Assembly: GCA_023525975.1 (NCBI GenBank)
Contig: CM042021.1
Span: 106,561,501 to 106,625,500, forward strand
DNA: 64,000 nucleotides
Reading direction: 5' to 3'
Source of the DNA: Smallanthus sonchifolius
Lineage: Eukaryota; Streptophyta; Magnoliopsida; Asterales; Asteraceae
Shown: positions 1 to 10,709 of the stretch, piece after piece
Position numbering within the stretch: position 1 is the stretch's first letter
How the letters are laid out: each line of letters opens with the position of its first letter
Made by a program: the position numbers and the translations under genes
The notes under the pieces: model-generated
The model's database searches: none
What the model saw: only the letters and a program-made list of their open reading frames with translations
What the model was told of the DNA's origin: nothing

Positions 1-292
1 CGTAGCCTTATTAACTATTTTTTTTTTCTAATAAACTCTTATGGCTAATTATAGCCTAACCATGATATTTATCCTTATTTGTAACTCAAAATGAACATTT
101 AAATCATATACAAGCTAATATGCTTAACCACAATCTTCTTCGATGGATATATATTTTAGTACAATAGTTTCGTTAACCGGATACTAAATTCTAAAATTAC
201 AACATTGTTTTTTGGGTAGAAAGACATTTTTTACAAAACCATTAACCTTGTCACTTAAACATAAATAATTTACAAAACTATACATTTCAGTA
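1..292. other. A+T-rich flank, nothing recognised
   Basis: Non-coding A+T-rich sequence to the left of the hAT remnant. I see no coding similarity, repeat structure or RNA gene in it. Confidence 0.5.
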
Positions 293-1198
293 AGGGTGTG
301 AATAGTTCTAAATCGTCATTGGCTAATTTAGGCGGCGGTAACACATATCGTGTTGTGGTTGGGCGTTTTTTTAAACTGCACCGAATTTCTTTTTATATTT
401 AAAAGTATGGGTGAGGAGAGTTAACACTTAAGGGCCTAGCTTGATCAACGGGTTAGAACCGCACCGAACTGCACCATAACCACAAACCGATTAGTGTAGG
501 AAACCATACCTGAGAACCGCACCGTTTCTATTTAAACGGTGTCGGGTTTGCATGGTTCTCTCGGGTCGGGTTGCCGGGTATGGACGCAGAACCGTATATA
601 TAGTCTAGGAAAGCTTATTCAATGTGTGCAGCAAACTTTATTCAATGACGCAAACTTTCAAAGGGTGGAGCAAACTTAATTCAAAATTTTTGATTCAAAA
701 CATCCATATGTCAAAGCAAAACTTTGATTTTCAAACCATATCTCAAATCTAAATAAAAACTAAACCGTATACTAAAACCAAATTATGAATTCAAACTTTG
801 AATAAAAAACATCCATATGCCAAATCTAAATTACGAATTCAAACCAAACAGTATACTAAAACCAAATTACGAATTCAAACCAAAACTAAATTAGGAATTC
901 AAACAAAAAAGCATGCCAAAAAATTACGAGTTTAAACCATACAAACGGGATGCCTAATTCTTCGATCTTGCTTCTATCTTCAATATTAATATTTCTTCAA
1001 TCTTTATTCAACCCTATCAACTCGATTTTCTCAAAACAGTAGCCCCTTGAGGACTCTTTCAAACAGTTACCATAACACCCTTCTTGTTTCCTTTTGTACG
1101 AGTTTGGTACCTCTACTTCTAGACTAATATCCTGAAACCAAAAGGAGCTACATAAGATTTATTAAAAATGTTTACAATCTTAAATTGATATTTCAACA
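293..1198 (-). other. Presumed 3' non-coding end of the hAT element
   Basis: This lies just downstream, in minus orientation, of the hAT dimerisation region. The left edge, TAAGGGTGTGAATAG at 293, resembles the CAGGGGTGTGAA-type termini of plant hAT elements. Positions 430-600 carry repeated GAACCGCACCG-type subterminal motifs and their complements, which are also common in hAT ends. Positions 620-950 hold short imperfect repeats of an A-rich unit built on AAATTACGAATTCAAACC. No matching opposite terminus could be placed because the other end of the gene is broken. The boundary is an inference. Confidence 0.4.
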
Positions 1199-1618
1199 GA
1201 ACTTCTAAAGGAGTCCACTACTCGTCCGCCAGTCGAGAAAGCCGACTCGGAAGCTATGGTTGAAACCGAAAAACAATTAGCATTTATAATCAATTAAAAA
1301 GCGTATAAAATAAAAACTATTACCTTTTACCATCTTCGAGAGAGTTGGATACCTAGCCGAATTTACCTTCCATCATTGTAAGATATCAAAATCGTTAGAT
1401 CACTCCTTCAACTTCGTCCATGAGATATATTTCCAATTCTGACTTGTTACAAAATGATTGAACACAACACCTCGAAATTGTTCAAATTTAGCCATCCAAG
1501 AATTTTTACCACTCCGGCAATGTTCATTGTTAATTTGTTTCTTTACCGGATTGCTTGAACCGGTTTGATACAAAGTCTCATACTCTATTACCATTAATTG
1601 CATCTCTGATTTCACTTC
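1199..1618 (-). pseudogene. hAT transposase, C-terminal part (dimerisation domain), split by an LTR
   Basis: The minus strand encodes a stretch with a WMAKFEQF segment, then a segment typical of the region just before the hAT C-terminal dimerisation domain, and after a short A+T-rich gap the hallmark SESAFSTGGRVVDSFR (about 1201-1250). The gap at 1261-1322 has GT...AG ends and may be an intron or a deletion; roughly ten residues expected before SESAF are missing. One in-frame stop lies near 1397. The protein belongs to the Ac/RICESLEEPER-like group of cut-and-paste transposases, which act in the nucleus on hAT termini. It continues at 4393 beyond the inserted solo LTR. Certain as a hAT remnant; its activity is surely lost. 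Confidence 0.85.
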
Positions 1619-2976
1619 TGTCACACCCCGCCTAGGGCGGAAACACGGGGTGTAACGGGTCATGGTGTTCATAGCATTTGATTACATCAAAAGACCTCTA
1701 ATGATATTCATAAATCAAAGGTTCTAAGTTATTTCAAAAACATAAATTATTTTCAAAGACATATCATGCCAAAATGTTGTACATAAAAGACAAGTTCGTA
1801 CTGTTTTTCATACATCGAGTTTATCAGCTATGACCTAGACATCCCTAGGTTATAACAGAGAAACTCCAAAAGATTCCTACGTGCATGCATGTCTGGACTC
1901 CTTGGTTCTAGTTACCTGAGAAAAACATGCTTAAAAAGTCAACATAAAGTTGGTGAGTTAACTAGTTTGAGTAAATAGTTTCTGTTGGAGCACAAGATTT
2001 CAAGTCTGTCTATTGCTCACTTGAGCAATGTCTGTTTCACTATTATTAGTTAAAACAATAGTATAAGTCCGTTATTATTACCATGAGCTCCCGTAACCGA
2101 AACTCGACGTCTATAGTTGTGCCCCAACCCAATGTTCTTAACGCTAAAACATTGTAAAGTTGATGAAAATTATGCACCCGACTGACCTCCAGTCAAGGTT
2201 AGAACGACTAACCACGGGCAGGGGTGTCAACTCAAATAGATCTATTCACAATATCCACGCTTGTCTCATAACTATCGGTTACAGAATAAAAGGGGACTTT
2301 GAGCGTTAAACGAGTCTACTCATGTAACAATGTCTGTCAAGTCTACCACTTGTGTCCGGTTTCAAGTCTAGCATGTTTTCTCCCCCTAATGTTTAAAAAT
2401 CAATTTAAAACAAAGTAAAAGTGGGCTCGTGAGACTCACCTGATGTGTCTAGCAGTGAACAACTGTCAAGATGTGGGCAAAGTCTGACTAGCGACCTGAC
2501 TTACTCGTGCCCTAGAATATTTAAGACATTATGAGTTCTACATATAGCTGTCATGGTATGGGTTGGCCGTATGACCAATATCCCGTAAGTCTTGACCCCT
2601 GTCTCGCTACGATTACAAGGGTCCGACTCGACCGCCGTTGGTGATGTAACTTGTTTGTTCAAAAGTAAGTAATTATATTTATTAAAATACTTTTAATAAA
2701 TATTAAGAGGTGGACTTTATTCATCTAGTATTTCCTTATTTCGTTTCATTTCCGGGTTACGTCTTGACACGTATGGTTAATAAATATATTCAAATTTATT
2801 TATTAAAATATGAGGTTATAGTAATAAAATAATAATTATATTATTTTATAGTTTAGAACATTTTCATACTTTTATCAGATGTTGTCTCAAAATATATATG
2901 TGTATAAATATATCAATAGATATGCATATATCTATATTTATTATACTTTCACAAAATATGTAAGTACATATATATA

Positions 2977-3387
2977 TATAGGGGAGGGTTTCAGAGAAAA
3001 CCACATAGTTAGGAGAAAAATGAGAAAACCACTAAAAATCAATTTTAACCAATCATATACTAATATTTATTCTTTATTTTATTTTATTTTTATTTATTTA
3101 TAAGAGTATCAATGTAATATTACACATTTTTACCAAAAAAATCATTTAAGTACTGGCTTACGTATACGTAACACATAGTGTTACGTATACGTAAACAGAA
3201 AACAAAAAATTACGGTTACGTATACATAAAACATAATACGTAAAATATTTTTTTGGTAAATTGTTTCATATTATATTAATACACTTAGAAATAAATTAAA
3301 AAAATAAAAAAATGTATAAATTATTTGATTGGCTTTTAATGGTTTTCTCGGTTTTCGTCTAAATTTGTGGTTTTCTCTTGATCCATC

Positions 3388-3394
<7 letters not shown>
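2977..3394. mobile_element. MITE-like inverted-repeat element inside the solo LTR
   Basis: The left end TATATAGGGGAGGGTTTCAG and the complement of the right end near 3375-3394 match over about 25-30 bp with few mismatches. The similarity continues inward on both sides: GGTTTTCTC and TTGATTGG on the right mirror GAGAAAACC and CCAATCA on the left. The element is about 0.42 kb, A+T-rich and non-coding, and both ends sit in TA repeats, consistent with insertion at TA. No transposase is present, so it would be non-autonomous. The superfamily cannot be fixed from the sequence alone. Confidence 0.7.

Positions 3395-3430
<36 letters not shown>
3391..3430. repeat. (TA)n microsatellite
   Basis: An uninterrupted run of about 20 TA units adjoins the right end of the MITE-like element. 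It is probably expanded from its TA insertion site. Confidence 0.9.
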
Positions 3431-3432
<2 letters not shown>

Positions 3433-3676
3433 TTTCTTTTTGAAAAAGATAATACTATGATTATACGCCAATAATTAGTATGTTGATGCATGATAACAAT
3501 ATTAATAATCATAGTAATACTAAAGTTAAAAATCTTTTCAATATACATTTTTATAAAAAGAACATATGTAAATATTAACGCCTTAATAGAATGTTATTAT
3601 TTTTAATCTAGACAAATATGATTGGTAAAAAAATACTAATGATAATGATAATAATAAAATCAAACTATTAACACTT

Positions 3677-3679
3677 ATT

Positions 3680-3707
<28 letters not shown>
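3677..3707. repeat. (TAA)n microsatellite
   Basis: About ten tandem TAA units lie within the solo LTR. Confidence 0.85.
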
Positions 3708-3710
<3 letters not shown>

Positions 3711-3970
3711 CGGGTAATACTCCCATGAGATGAGAGGGAGAAGATGAGAGTGGGGGTTTGAGGGTGGTGGTGGAGTTTGCATGGCAATCCTATATATACT
3801 TGCTTCAATTTCAATTTGGGTAATACTCCATGGGTTTCATGTCTAGTAGGAGACTTGATCGTCTCTAGTGAGGCATGCTTGTCTTAAGGGAACATTTTGG
3901 TTGGTGGGTGTCAAGAGGAACAAGGCAAAGGGAAGACCCATTGGGTCTTCGGCCGTGAAGAGGATAACGA

Positions 3971-3983
3971 GGGGGGGGGGGGG
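3971..3983. repeat. Poly-G run
   Basis: Thirteen consecutive G residues lie in the solo LTR. The length is prone to sequencing error. Confidence 0.8.
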
Positions 3984-4392
3984 TAGGGTAGGTAGCTTGA
4001 GGTTTTCCCGGCTAGTTCAAGTCCGGTTTAATACCCGCGAGTTACTCGGTTTTTAAATAGTCGTTAGGATATGAGTCGTGTTTTTATAAAAGCGTATAAG
4101 TTTATTAATTTTTGAATTGGTACGAGTATATGTAAAATGCTTGAAATTAGTTCCATATAGTTGGGTACCCTCTAGTATTAAAATAAAGAGAATGGTTCGA
4201 GAGGTTTGTTTTATTAAAGTTTATCACCAACGCGTACGAGTATCGATGTGCCTCGAAAATTCCTAAAAATTTCCTACATAAGTTGTATGATGGGTGGACT
4301 ATGCTAGACACGGTAAGACCTAATTAAGTCTAATATGAAATGACTTGTGTAATATAATTAAATAATTATTCGGTAAATTACCAGTTGTCACA

Positions 4393-5301
4393 ACTTCTTC
4401 AACCATTTTATCTACCAAATCTTAACATTGTTCGTCGGTCATGTCTTTGTTGGTTTGATTTTTCAAATCACATGCTCTTTTACACCTATACTGTATTATT
4501 TAAAGCTTCATTCGTGGATCCAGTATAGCCGCAAAGTCAAATAGAATATTTTTCTTATGTTCATCTTCAAAATATTTATCAAGCTTATTTTTCATCAACA
4601 AAATCATTGTCTTTAAGTCAACAAGAAAGTGATTTTCAAAATACATTTCATCTAAGGCATCAGCAATGTCCATAACCTCGGCATAAAATTGATGTCAATC
4701 ACATAAGTTGAACAAGAAATATCAACGATTTTCCTTTTGAAAATTTCTAGTAAATTAGCCACTTTTCTGGCATACTTCCAATGAGCATGATCAGGAACTT
4801 CAACTAACTCCTTACGAAAATTCAATTCTTTTAAAGCATATGCATCATAGGCCTTTTCAAATATAATAGCACGTTCTAACACTTCACAAGTGCTATTCCA
4901 TCTAGTGCAAACATCGAGTGATAAAAAAGCTTTCGACTCTATCTTACTAGCACTAACACGTGTTTTAATGTAGCAAGCCTAGCCGGTCATTATCTAACAT
5001 ATTTAACCGTGGAGCGGATGCACTCGATAGTTTTACCCTGTTCTTTCAACCCATCCTGCAAAATTAGGTTAATAATATGTGCAAGACGTCTAACGTGTAG
5101 ATACTTGCCGTTACGTATTAAATTTGGTAACCGGGTTCTCAATTCTCTAACCGCAACATCATTTGATGAGATATTATCGAGAGTAAATGTCATTACCCGT
5201 TCTATGCCCCATTCAAATAGACACTCTTGAATAGCTCCGACGATATTCTCACCTTTGTGTAAGGCCCTCAAACCGGGGACCCTACAGTTTGATCTCTTCA
5301 C
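4393..5301 (-). pseudogene. hAT transposase, central part (RNase H-like fold)
   Basis: Reading on the minus strand from 5301, the product contains GIERVMTFTLDNISSNDVAV, the region carrying the second catalytic Asp of hAT transposases, then a version of the HxRCxAHILNL motif (HVRRLAHIINLILQDGLKE). Next come SLDVCTRWNST at about 4910-4935 and FAAILDPRMKL near 4510-4560. Frame changes and stops break it, for example at 4882-4990 and 4640-4650. The order and spacing are those of BED-finger hAT transposases. The N-terminal BED finger and first catalytic Asp are not found, because the gene is cut near 5302 where the copy A LTR fragment begins. The solo LTR at 1619-4392 separates it from its C-terminus. 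Confidence 0.88.
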
Positions 5302-7128
5302 TAGGTAAACTCATTAAAACATTAAATTTTCATTTAATTAAACAACGGAAGTCTTTCTCAAAACAAGGTTATCTTTAATACTAGTTTACTTTCACAACAT
5401 TACCTGACGAATACATGCACACCAACTCGAGTAGCCCACTCCCAAGCCAAGATACCCCGTCTAGCAGACTCACCTGCAAAACAATCTAACGTACATACAA
5501 AGTCAACTACTCTGAGTGAGTTCTAATAGTTTAACTAACAAAAGTCAACTCCTCTAATTTAATATTTATTTCCACTCTAGACCATCTGGTCCTTATAAAA
5601 ATAGTTTTATAAATTTTTCTCATATTGATAACCAAGTTATCTTACCATCTTCCGAAGGATTCACCACCCCAAACTCACCCCGACAATTATACTCAGTAAG
5701 TCTCTCCGACATGGATCGAGCTTACTACTCAGATAGCACACAATTTACCATATATATCAACCATACACTTGTTAACTCAACAAACCTCTAGACACTGGCT
5801 TAACCAGCCCTAACCAAGAATCTTACAAATCAACTGACACAACAGTTGTACACGATGTACTCATCCTAACACAACGGTCAATCTAAGTCGGCACACCACA
5901 TTGATTCCATCTATTTATCACACCAATATCATCTCGTTCACAATTAATATAACTCATCACTTGCATGCAATTTAACACATATATATATGCATACAAACAC
6001 ATACCTCATCACTGCACCCTCGTAAGGGTTATCCCCGTCGGGATGCTCGTCATGAGCTCACCTACACCCTTGTTATAGGGCCCCGCCACTAAACATAGTG
6101 ACACACTTATCATCAATGATTACTACCCAGCCACCCATACAGTGACTATATCATCTACTATACATTGACTGCACATGATGATTTCCAGATCACACATACA
6201 TTGATGACCCCGAAGGACCCCGTCCTCCACACCACTGTTGACCGTATACCCGGACAACAATGCAAGCACACAAAGCAACACATATATACACATGACACTA
6301 AGTGGACATGTACTATGACTCACCACCCTTTCACGGATCACTTACGTGTGTAATAAAACACCTACTTTAGATGTATCCTCTTAACGTCTAGCCATATTAC
6401 TCATATCTTTAAGAATAGGTAATTATACAACGCACAATCCCCATACTAACTTCTAGCCCGTATATACTATGGACACCACATAAACCCATGCACACACGAT
6501 GCCCGCCGTGTCACGAGGACAATGACACAATACACACAACATCAAACACATGACACATAACATCATACTAAAATCTACCCGACTCGTTAATGAACCACGT
6601 ATGGGTTCCCATGCTAACTCTCCTTATATGACCATTACAAGTTTAACTAAATTCCCGACTCATCCCGACTAACTCATAAGGTGACACACACAGATCATCC
6701 CAACTCTTGTTCACCCATTCTAGGGATCCCATAACGACCCTTAGCTTCATTATTACATAACGACCTCATAAAACACTTCATGTTTAAATCATAACTCGTA
6801 ATACGTCCGTTTAATAAAACATACGAGTATGTACGATAGCCCCAAAACAGTAAAACGTTTAAAAGAGGGGATTAGAAACTCACCCGTAACACTGAGTCTC
6901 ATTCCTTGCTCTGCAACTCATCCGTCCCTGCTCGAATCCCAAACCTGATAAACGCTTGATCACATGATTAGAACACGTTCTAAACATACGTTGTATAACG
7001 TATAAATAAGTAAACCCTAATACTTGGTCTTGACTACTCACCCTTATGGTTTACCGAACCCTTATCTCCTAAGCTCGCACATCGGATCGTCCTTGACTCG
7101 CTTGGAAACCGAGTACCCGAACTGGTTC
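5302..7128 (-). mobile_element. Gypsy-type LTR fragment, copy A, left part
   Basis: This is non-coding sequence homologous over most of its length to copy B (29467-30290 and 38440-39471). Shared blocks include CGGAAGTCT, CACCTGCAAAACAATCTA, GCATGCAATTTAACACATAT and GTACGATAGCCCCAAAA. On the minus strand the block near 5345 (GACTTCCGTTG) resembles the GTCTTCCGCTGT found about 80 bp before the end of the Gypsy-B LTR, so it is probably an LTR read on the minus strand that lost its last part. The left junction with the hAT gene falls around 5302-5345 and is not sharp. The Copia element at 7129 interrupts it; it resumes at 20503. Confidence 0.6.
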
Positions 7129-7573
7129 TGTAGGTCCTCATGGCGCTTCTACGGATCGATCTCGTGATAAGACGTGACGTTAACTCGAAGTGCGGAATCC
7201 AACGAATCAACGTTTATACGCACAAAAGATAATGTAGACAATCAAGTAAATGACATTCTCAATTGTATTCCAAATCACAATGGTGTTTACAGACTCAATC
7301 AGACTTGTTCTGTATATTCTATACTTCTTATTTCGACTGACTCTGTAAACACATATATATAGCCGTCTGACTTGATATAGGCGAACTTATTAAGTTCGCC
7401 TCTAACAGACTAAGCGAACTTAACAAGTTCGCATCTTATAGACTTAAGCGAACTTATTAAGTTCGCCTCTGTTAAGTTGCCTCTAGGTAAACTTGAATAA
7501 ACACTTAGTAAAAACATAAAGACACAAGATCTAACTATTACAAGCTTTTGTCATTACAAACTATGTCTTAACA
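7129..7573 (-). repeat. Copia 3' LTR
   Basis: 445 bp, starting TGTAGGTCC and ending ACA on the plus strand. It matches the 20020-20497 LTR almost base for base by eye, except for a missing block around 7470 (one palindrome unit) and a short deletion near 7508. The U3 palindromes lie at 7381-7399, 7414-7432 and 7448-7466. Confidence 0.95.
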
Positions 7574-7584
7574 GACTCCCCCTT
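7574..7584 (-). other. Copia polypurine tract
   Basis: On the minus strand the sequence directly before the 3' LTR is AAGGGGGAGTC, a purine run in the position where plus-strand DNA synthesis is primed. Confidence 0.85.
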
Positions 7585-7614
7585 GACAATAGATTGATCT
7601 TCTGTCTTCAGTCT

Positions 7615-10600
7615 TCATGATGAGCTTTTCCAGTTATCCGGTAGTCTGCTGCCAGCATGCACTCCATATCTTATGCATATCTCCAAAACTCTTTTGTACT
7701 GTAATCCTTGTTCTTTCCATTCATCAGTGAACATTATTTCATTCTTTCGCAACGTCCTCTGATCTTTCTTTGAGAAATTTATAAGATTCATTGCATCATA
7801 GAAACATACAATGACCTTATTATCTTTATCTTCAATCCTTGCTTCACCAGTATTAACATCAACACACCACCATTTCATATTCCCAAGGAAGTCTTGAGGA
7901 ATCTTCTTTAACGGTATCTTGTGTACAGCACGAACTGGTTTATACTTGTACTTCCAGGTCACCTTCCCAGTCTTTTGATCTGTGTTCTTCACTCTCTTTC
8001 CGTTTTGTGGTTTCAGCCGTTCATACTTTCCTGAACTACCTTATCTCTTGATCAAGTTTGCTATCACATCAGCCAAACCATTCTTCGATCTATTAATAAG
8101 AGGCTTTGAAGCTAGACCATTCATTTCACACCTTGGCAAGGTATTGAAATACTTGATCCTCGGCTTTAAGTACTGAACACCGTCAGATCTTTTAATTGCA
8201 AATAATTTTGTATCACCATCATAGAACCAACTTATGATCCTTCCTACACACCGCTTGTTATTTACATATTTCTCTTTCTGAGCAGGTTATGCTTGAGACT
8301 TGGGTAGCACCTTCATCCAACTGTTTACAACTTGTCTCCACTGTTCTCTTGTCATCCCTGTATTTCTGTACATCACAGGTTCTTCATTAACCTTCGGAGA
8401 CTCAGTGTGAGTATTTTCAGTTTTAGCATCTTTATTGGATTGAATATTCTCATCATCAGTATCCATCTTTGAATCAGCAGTATCTTCAGGCAGTGTGACG
8501 TCTGTTACTCCTTCATAAGTGAATTCAGGAATAACAACAACTTGGATGAAGTTATACGGCACTTTAAGACCATCACAGCCTTCATAAGTAACATTATCTT
8601 TATCTTTCTCTATCTTTATCTCCACTATCTCTCCTTCTTCTATTTCATTATCAAACACTTCATCGTCCATGTCATTGAATAAATCATCAATGTCATCAAA
8701 ACATGCAATCTTTTCAGCTTCTTCTCCAGAATCTGCAAAGAACTCCAATAATAGAATTTCTTCTTCATTAGCACTAGAAGTATCTTTGTTTCCTTCAAGT
8801 GATTGTGATGTGGACTCCCCCTGAACCCTTGATATAGGATTAGCGTCAGTGTATTGACGATCACCCTCAACATTTCCAGCAGGATCATTGTCTTCATCAT
8901 CACGTCTTTGAATAGACTCTGTGTGACATGTATCGTGTATCCTCAACTCCCCTTGAGCGTCAAGACGCTGAACGAGTTTAGACACCAATGCTTGCATGTC
9001 ATCTATCTGTTGAGCTTGAGTCTGAATCACCAGCTATCGTTGTGAATCAGTAGACACAAGAGTATCCACCTGAGCTTGAAGTGTAAGCACTTGAGATTCA
9101 AGGATAGTAATCCTTTCAGAATCAGAAGGCTTTGACGGACCAGCTGACGATTGTGGAACTGAAGGACTTGCAGTAGGAGTAATAACTGGAGGAACAGGAG
9201 TTATAACCGGAGATGGATCCTTAGATCTTGGAGGAGTAATGATCAAGGAAGCAACAAACTGTGCATCCTCTACTCCCTGCGAAGATTGAGCAGCAGCTAT
9301 TGAAGCAGACATTAACTTTTGAGTCTTTGAATCTGGATTGAAGTCACTATCAGAATCAGTACTTTCATTAACCAAGGATCGTTTTCCAAGTACTGAACCG
9401 GAAGGAGGATCTCGAACATACTTTCTTCTTGGTCGTCTTGCTTGAGATTTAATGCGTTTTCCAGCATTAACCAGTGGAATAGCAGCTAACCGCTCATAAT
9501 GATCTGAGGAAAAATCCCTAGATGCATCAGAGTTAGTGCCTTCAGTAACAGGTAATATCGTCTCACTTGAGCTTGAACTTAATTCATCATCAGTCACCAC
9601 ATTCCCTTCAGCTTCATGAATGGGTGAGTTCACAGCGTCATCAACAAAATCATCCATGTTCATCCCTAGATCTTGTTTATGTGCATGAACGACCTCCTCT
9701 TGAACAGGTTCATGAGTAGGTATTTCAACCTCAGCTTGTGGAATTGGAACTTGTTCAGGAATAGGAATTTGTGGTTGTACGGGAACTTGAGCTTGTGAAC
9801 TGGAACTTGTTGTTGTATCGGTTGTTGTGGAACTTGTTGTTGTTGTTGTGGTTGCTGTTGTTGTTGTGGAATATTTAAGCCTTGAACTTGAGCAATTTCA
9901 CCAGGATGAAACCAGTTGTCATTAGGTGGTGCAACATAATCAGGATTGATTAAGTGACCAAACAAAGGAGTATTAACCGGTATCAATGCGGCATTCTGCT
10001 GTTTGATCTTCGTGCAATCAGTAAAGATACGCTTTGACATCGGAGTCAAAGTTAATCTTATAGGATGTTGTGGAAGATCCGGAATAAGATGATTTAGAAT
10101 CATTTGAATAAAGCGAGGATACATAAAAAATCCTTGACCTTCAGCAGGATTAATTTGCATGACCATCTCCCGATAGAAGTAAAGTGCAAAATTGAATCGC
10201 TTATTCAACGTTAAAGCCACCATTGTAGTTTGAAGAGCCATCTTTAAGCCATCGGTTCCAGCTTTACGAGGAGAGATGCATTGAATAATCACATGCATGA
10301 AGTATCTCCATTCACCGACTAAGCCACCTTTACGTGCTTGTGTATCATTCTGTCTCCCACGATAACCCATTCTTTGAAAACAACCCATAATAAGAGTGCC
10401 CGGATATGACAACGGATCTTTAGCATTACCACCCAAATCAAGAGCAGCACGAATTGTTTCTTCAGATATGGCAATTTCAGTATTATTTACAGTGGCACGA
10501 AGAACATGAGGTTCTACATCCGTATCCTAATGAACTGTATCCCAAAATTGCTGTATGTATACCAGACTGATGTAAGGATCAGTAGATAAAGCAGTATGGA

Positions 10601-10709
10601 GACGCGAACGGTTCAGAAATCCAATTATTCCTTGAAAATTGACGGCCTCGGACATGTTAGAATCTAACAATGCCACCTGGTTATGCTTATATTCGACACG
10701 TTGAGCCAT
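7615..10709 (-). pseudogene. Third ORF of the Copia element (env-like/accessory), about 1030 codons
   Basis: Starting at a Met near 10709, the minus strand has a long reading frame interrupted by stops at 10527, 9034, 8287 and 8041 and one frame change near 9790. The N-terminal ~280 residues form a globular domain with a FLNRSRLHTAL segment, YIQQFW and LYPR/MYPRFIQ-type motifs, seen in many Asteraceae retroelement proteins. A Gln-rich tract follows (near 9820-9870), then an acidic Ser/Pro-rich linker with a basic RRPRRKY patch, a heptad-like coiled coil around 8950-9110, a strongly acidic region and a basic C-terminal domain containing WWCVDVNTGEARI. No signal peptide or clear membrane helix is seen, so 'envelope' is only a positional label. 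Function unknown. Confidence 0.75.

Larger units (their letters stand above)
1619..4392 (-). mobile_element. Solo LTR (Gypsy-type) inserted in the hAT transposase
   Basis: The segment starts TGTCACACCCCGCC and ends GTTGTCACA on the plus strand, giving the TG...CA ends of an LTR. It is flanked by a perfect 5 bp duplication, ACTTC, at 1614-1618 and 4393-4397. No primer site, polypurine tract or coding domain lies inside, so this is a solo LTR left by LTR-LTR recombination. In minus orientation it ends GGCGGGGTGTGACA, like the Gypsy-A LTR and the solo LTR at 60987. A TATA-like TATATATAGG lies near 3790 on the minus strand, followed by a CT-rich tract as in an untranslated leader. The length includes a MITE-like insertion of about 0.4 kb. 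Confidence 0.88.

Noticed and set aside
6123..6353. Opposing short frames within copy A (72 and 62 codons)
   Set aside because: They lie in LTR-like non-coding sequence, overlap on both strands and show no domain.
7615..10709. Calling the third Copia ORF a viral envelope
   Set aside because: No signal peptide, membrane helix or glycoprotein motif is visible; only its position suggests env.
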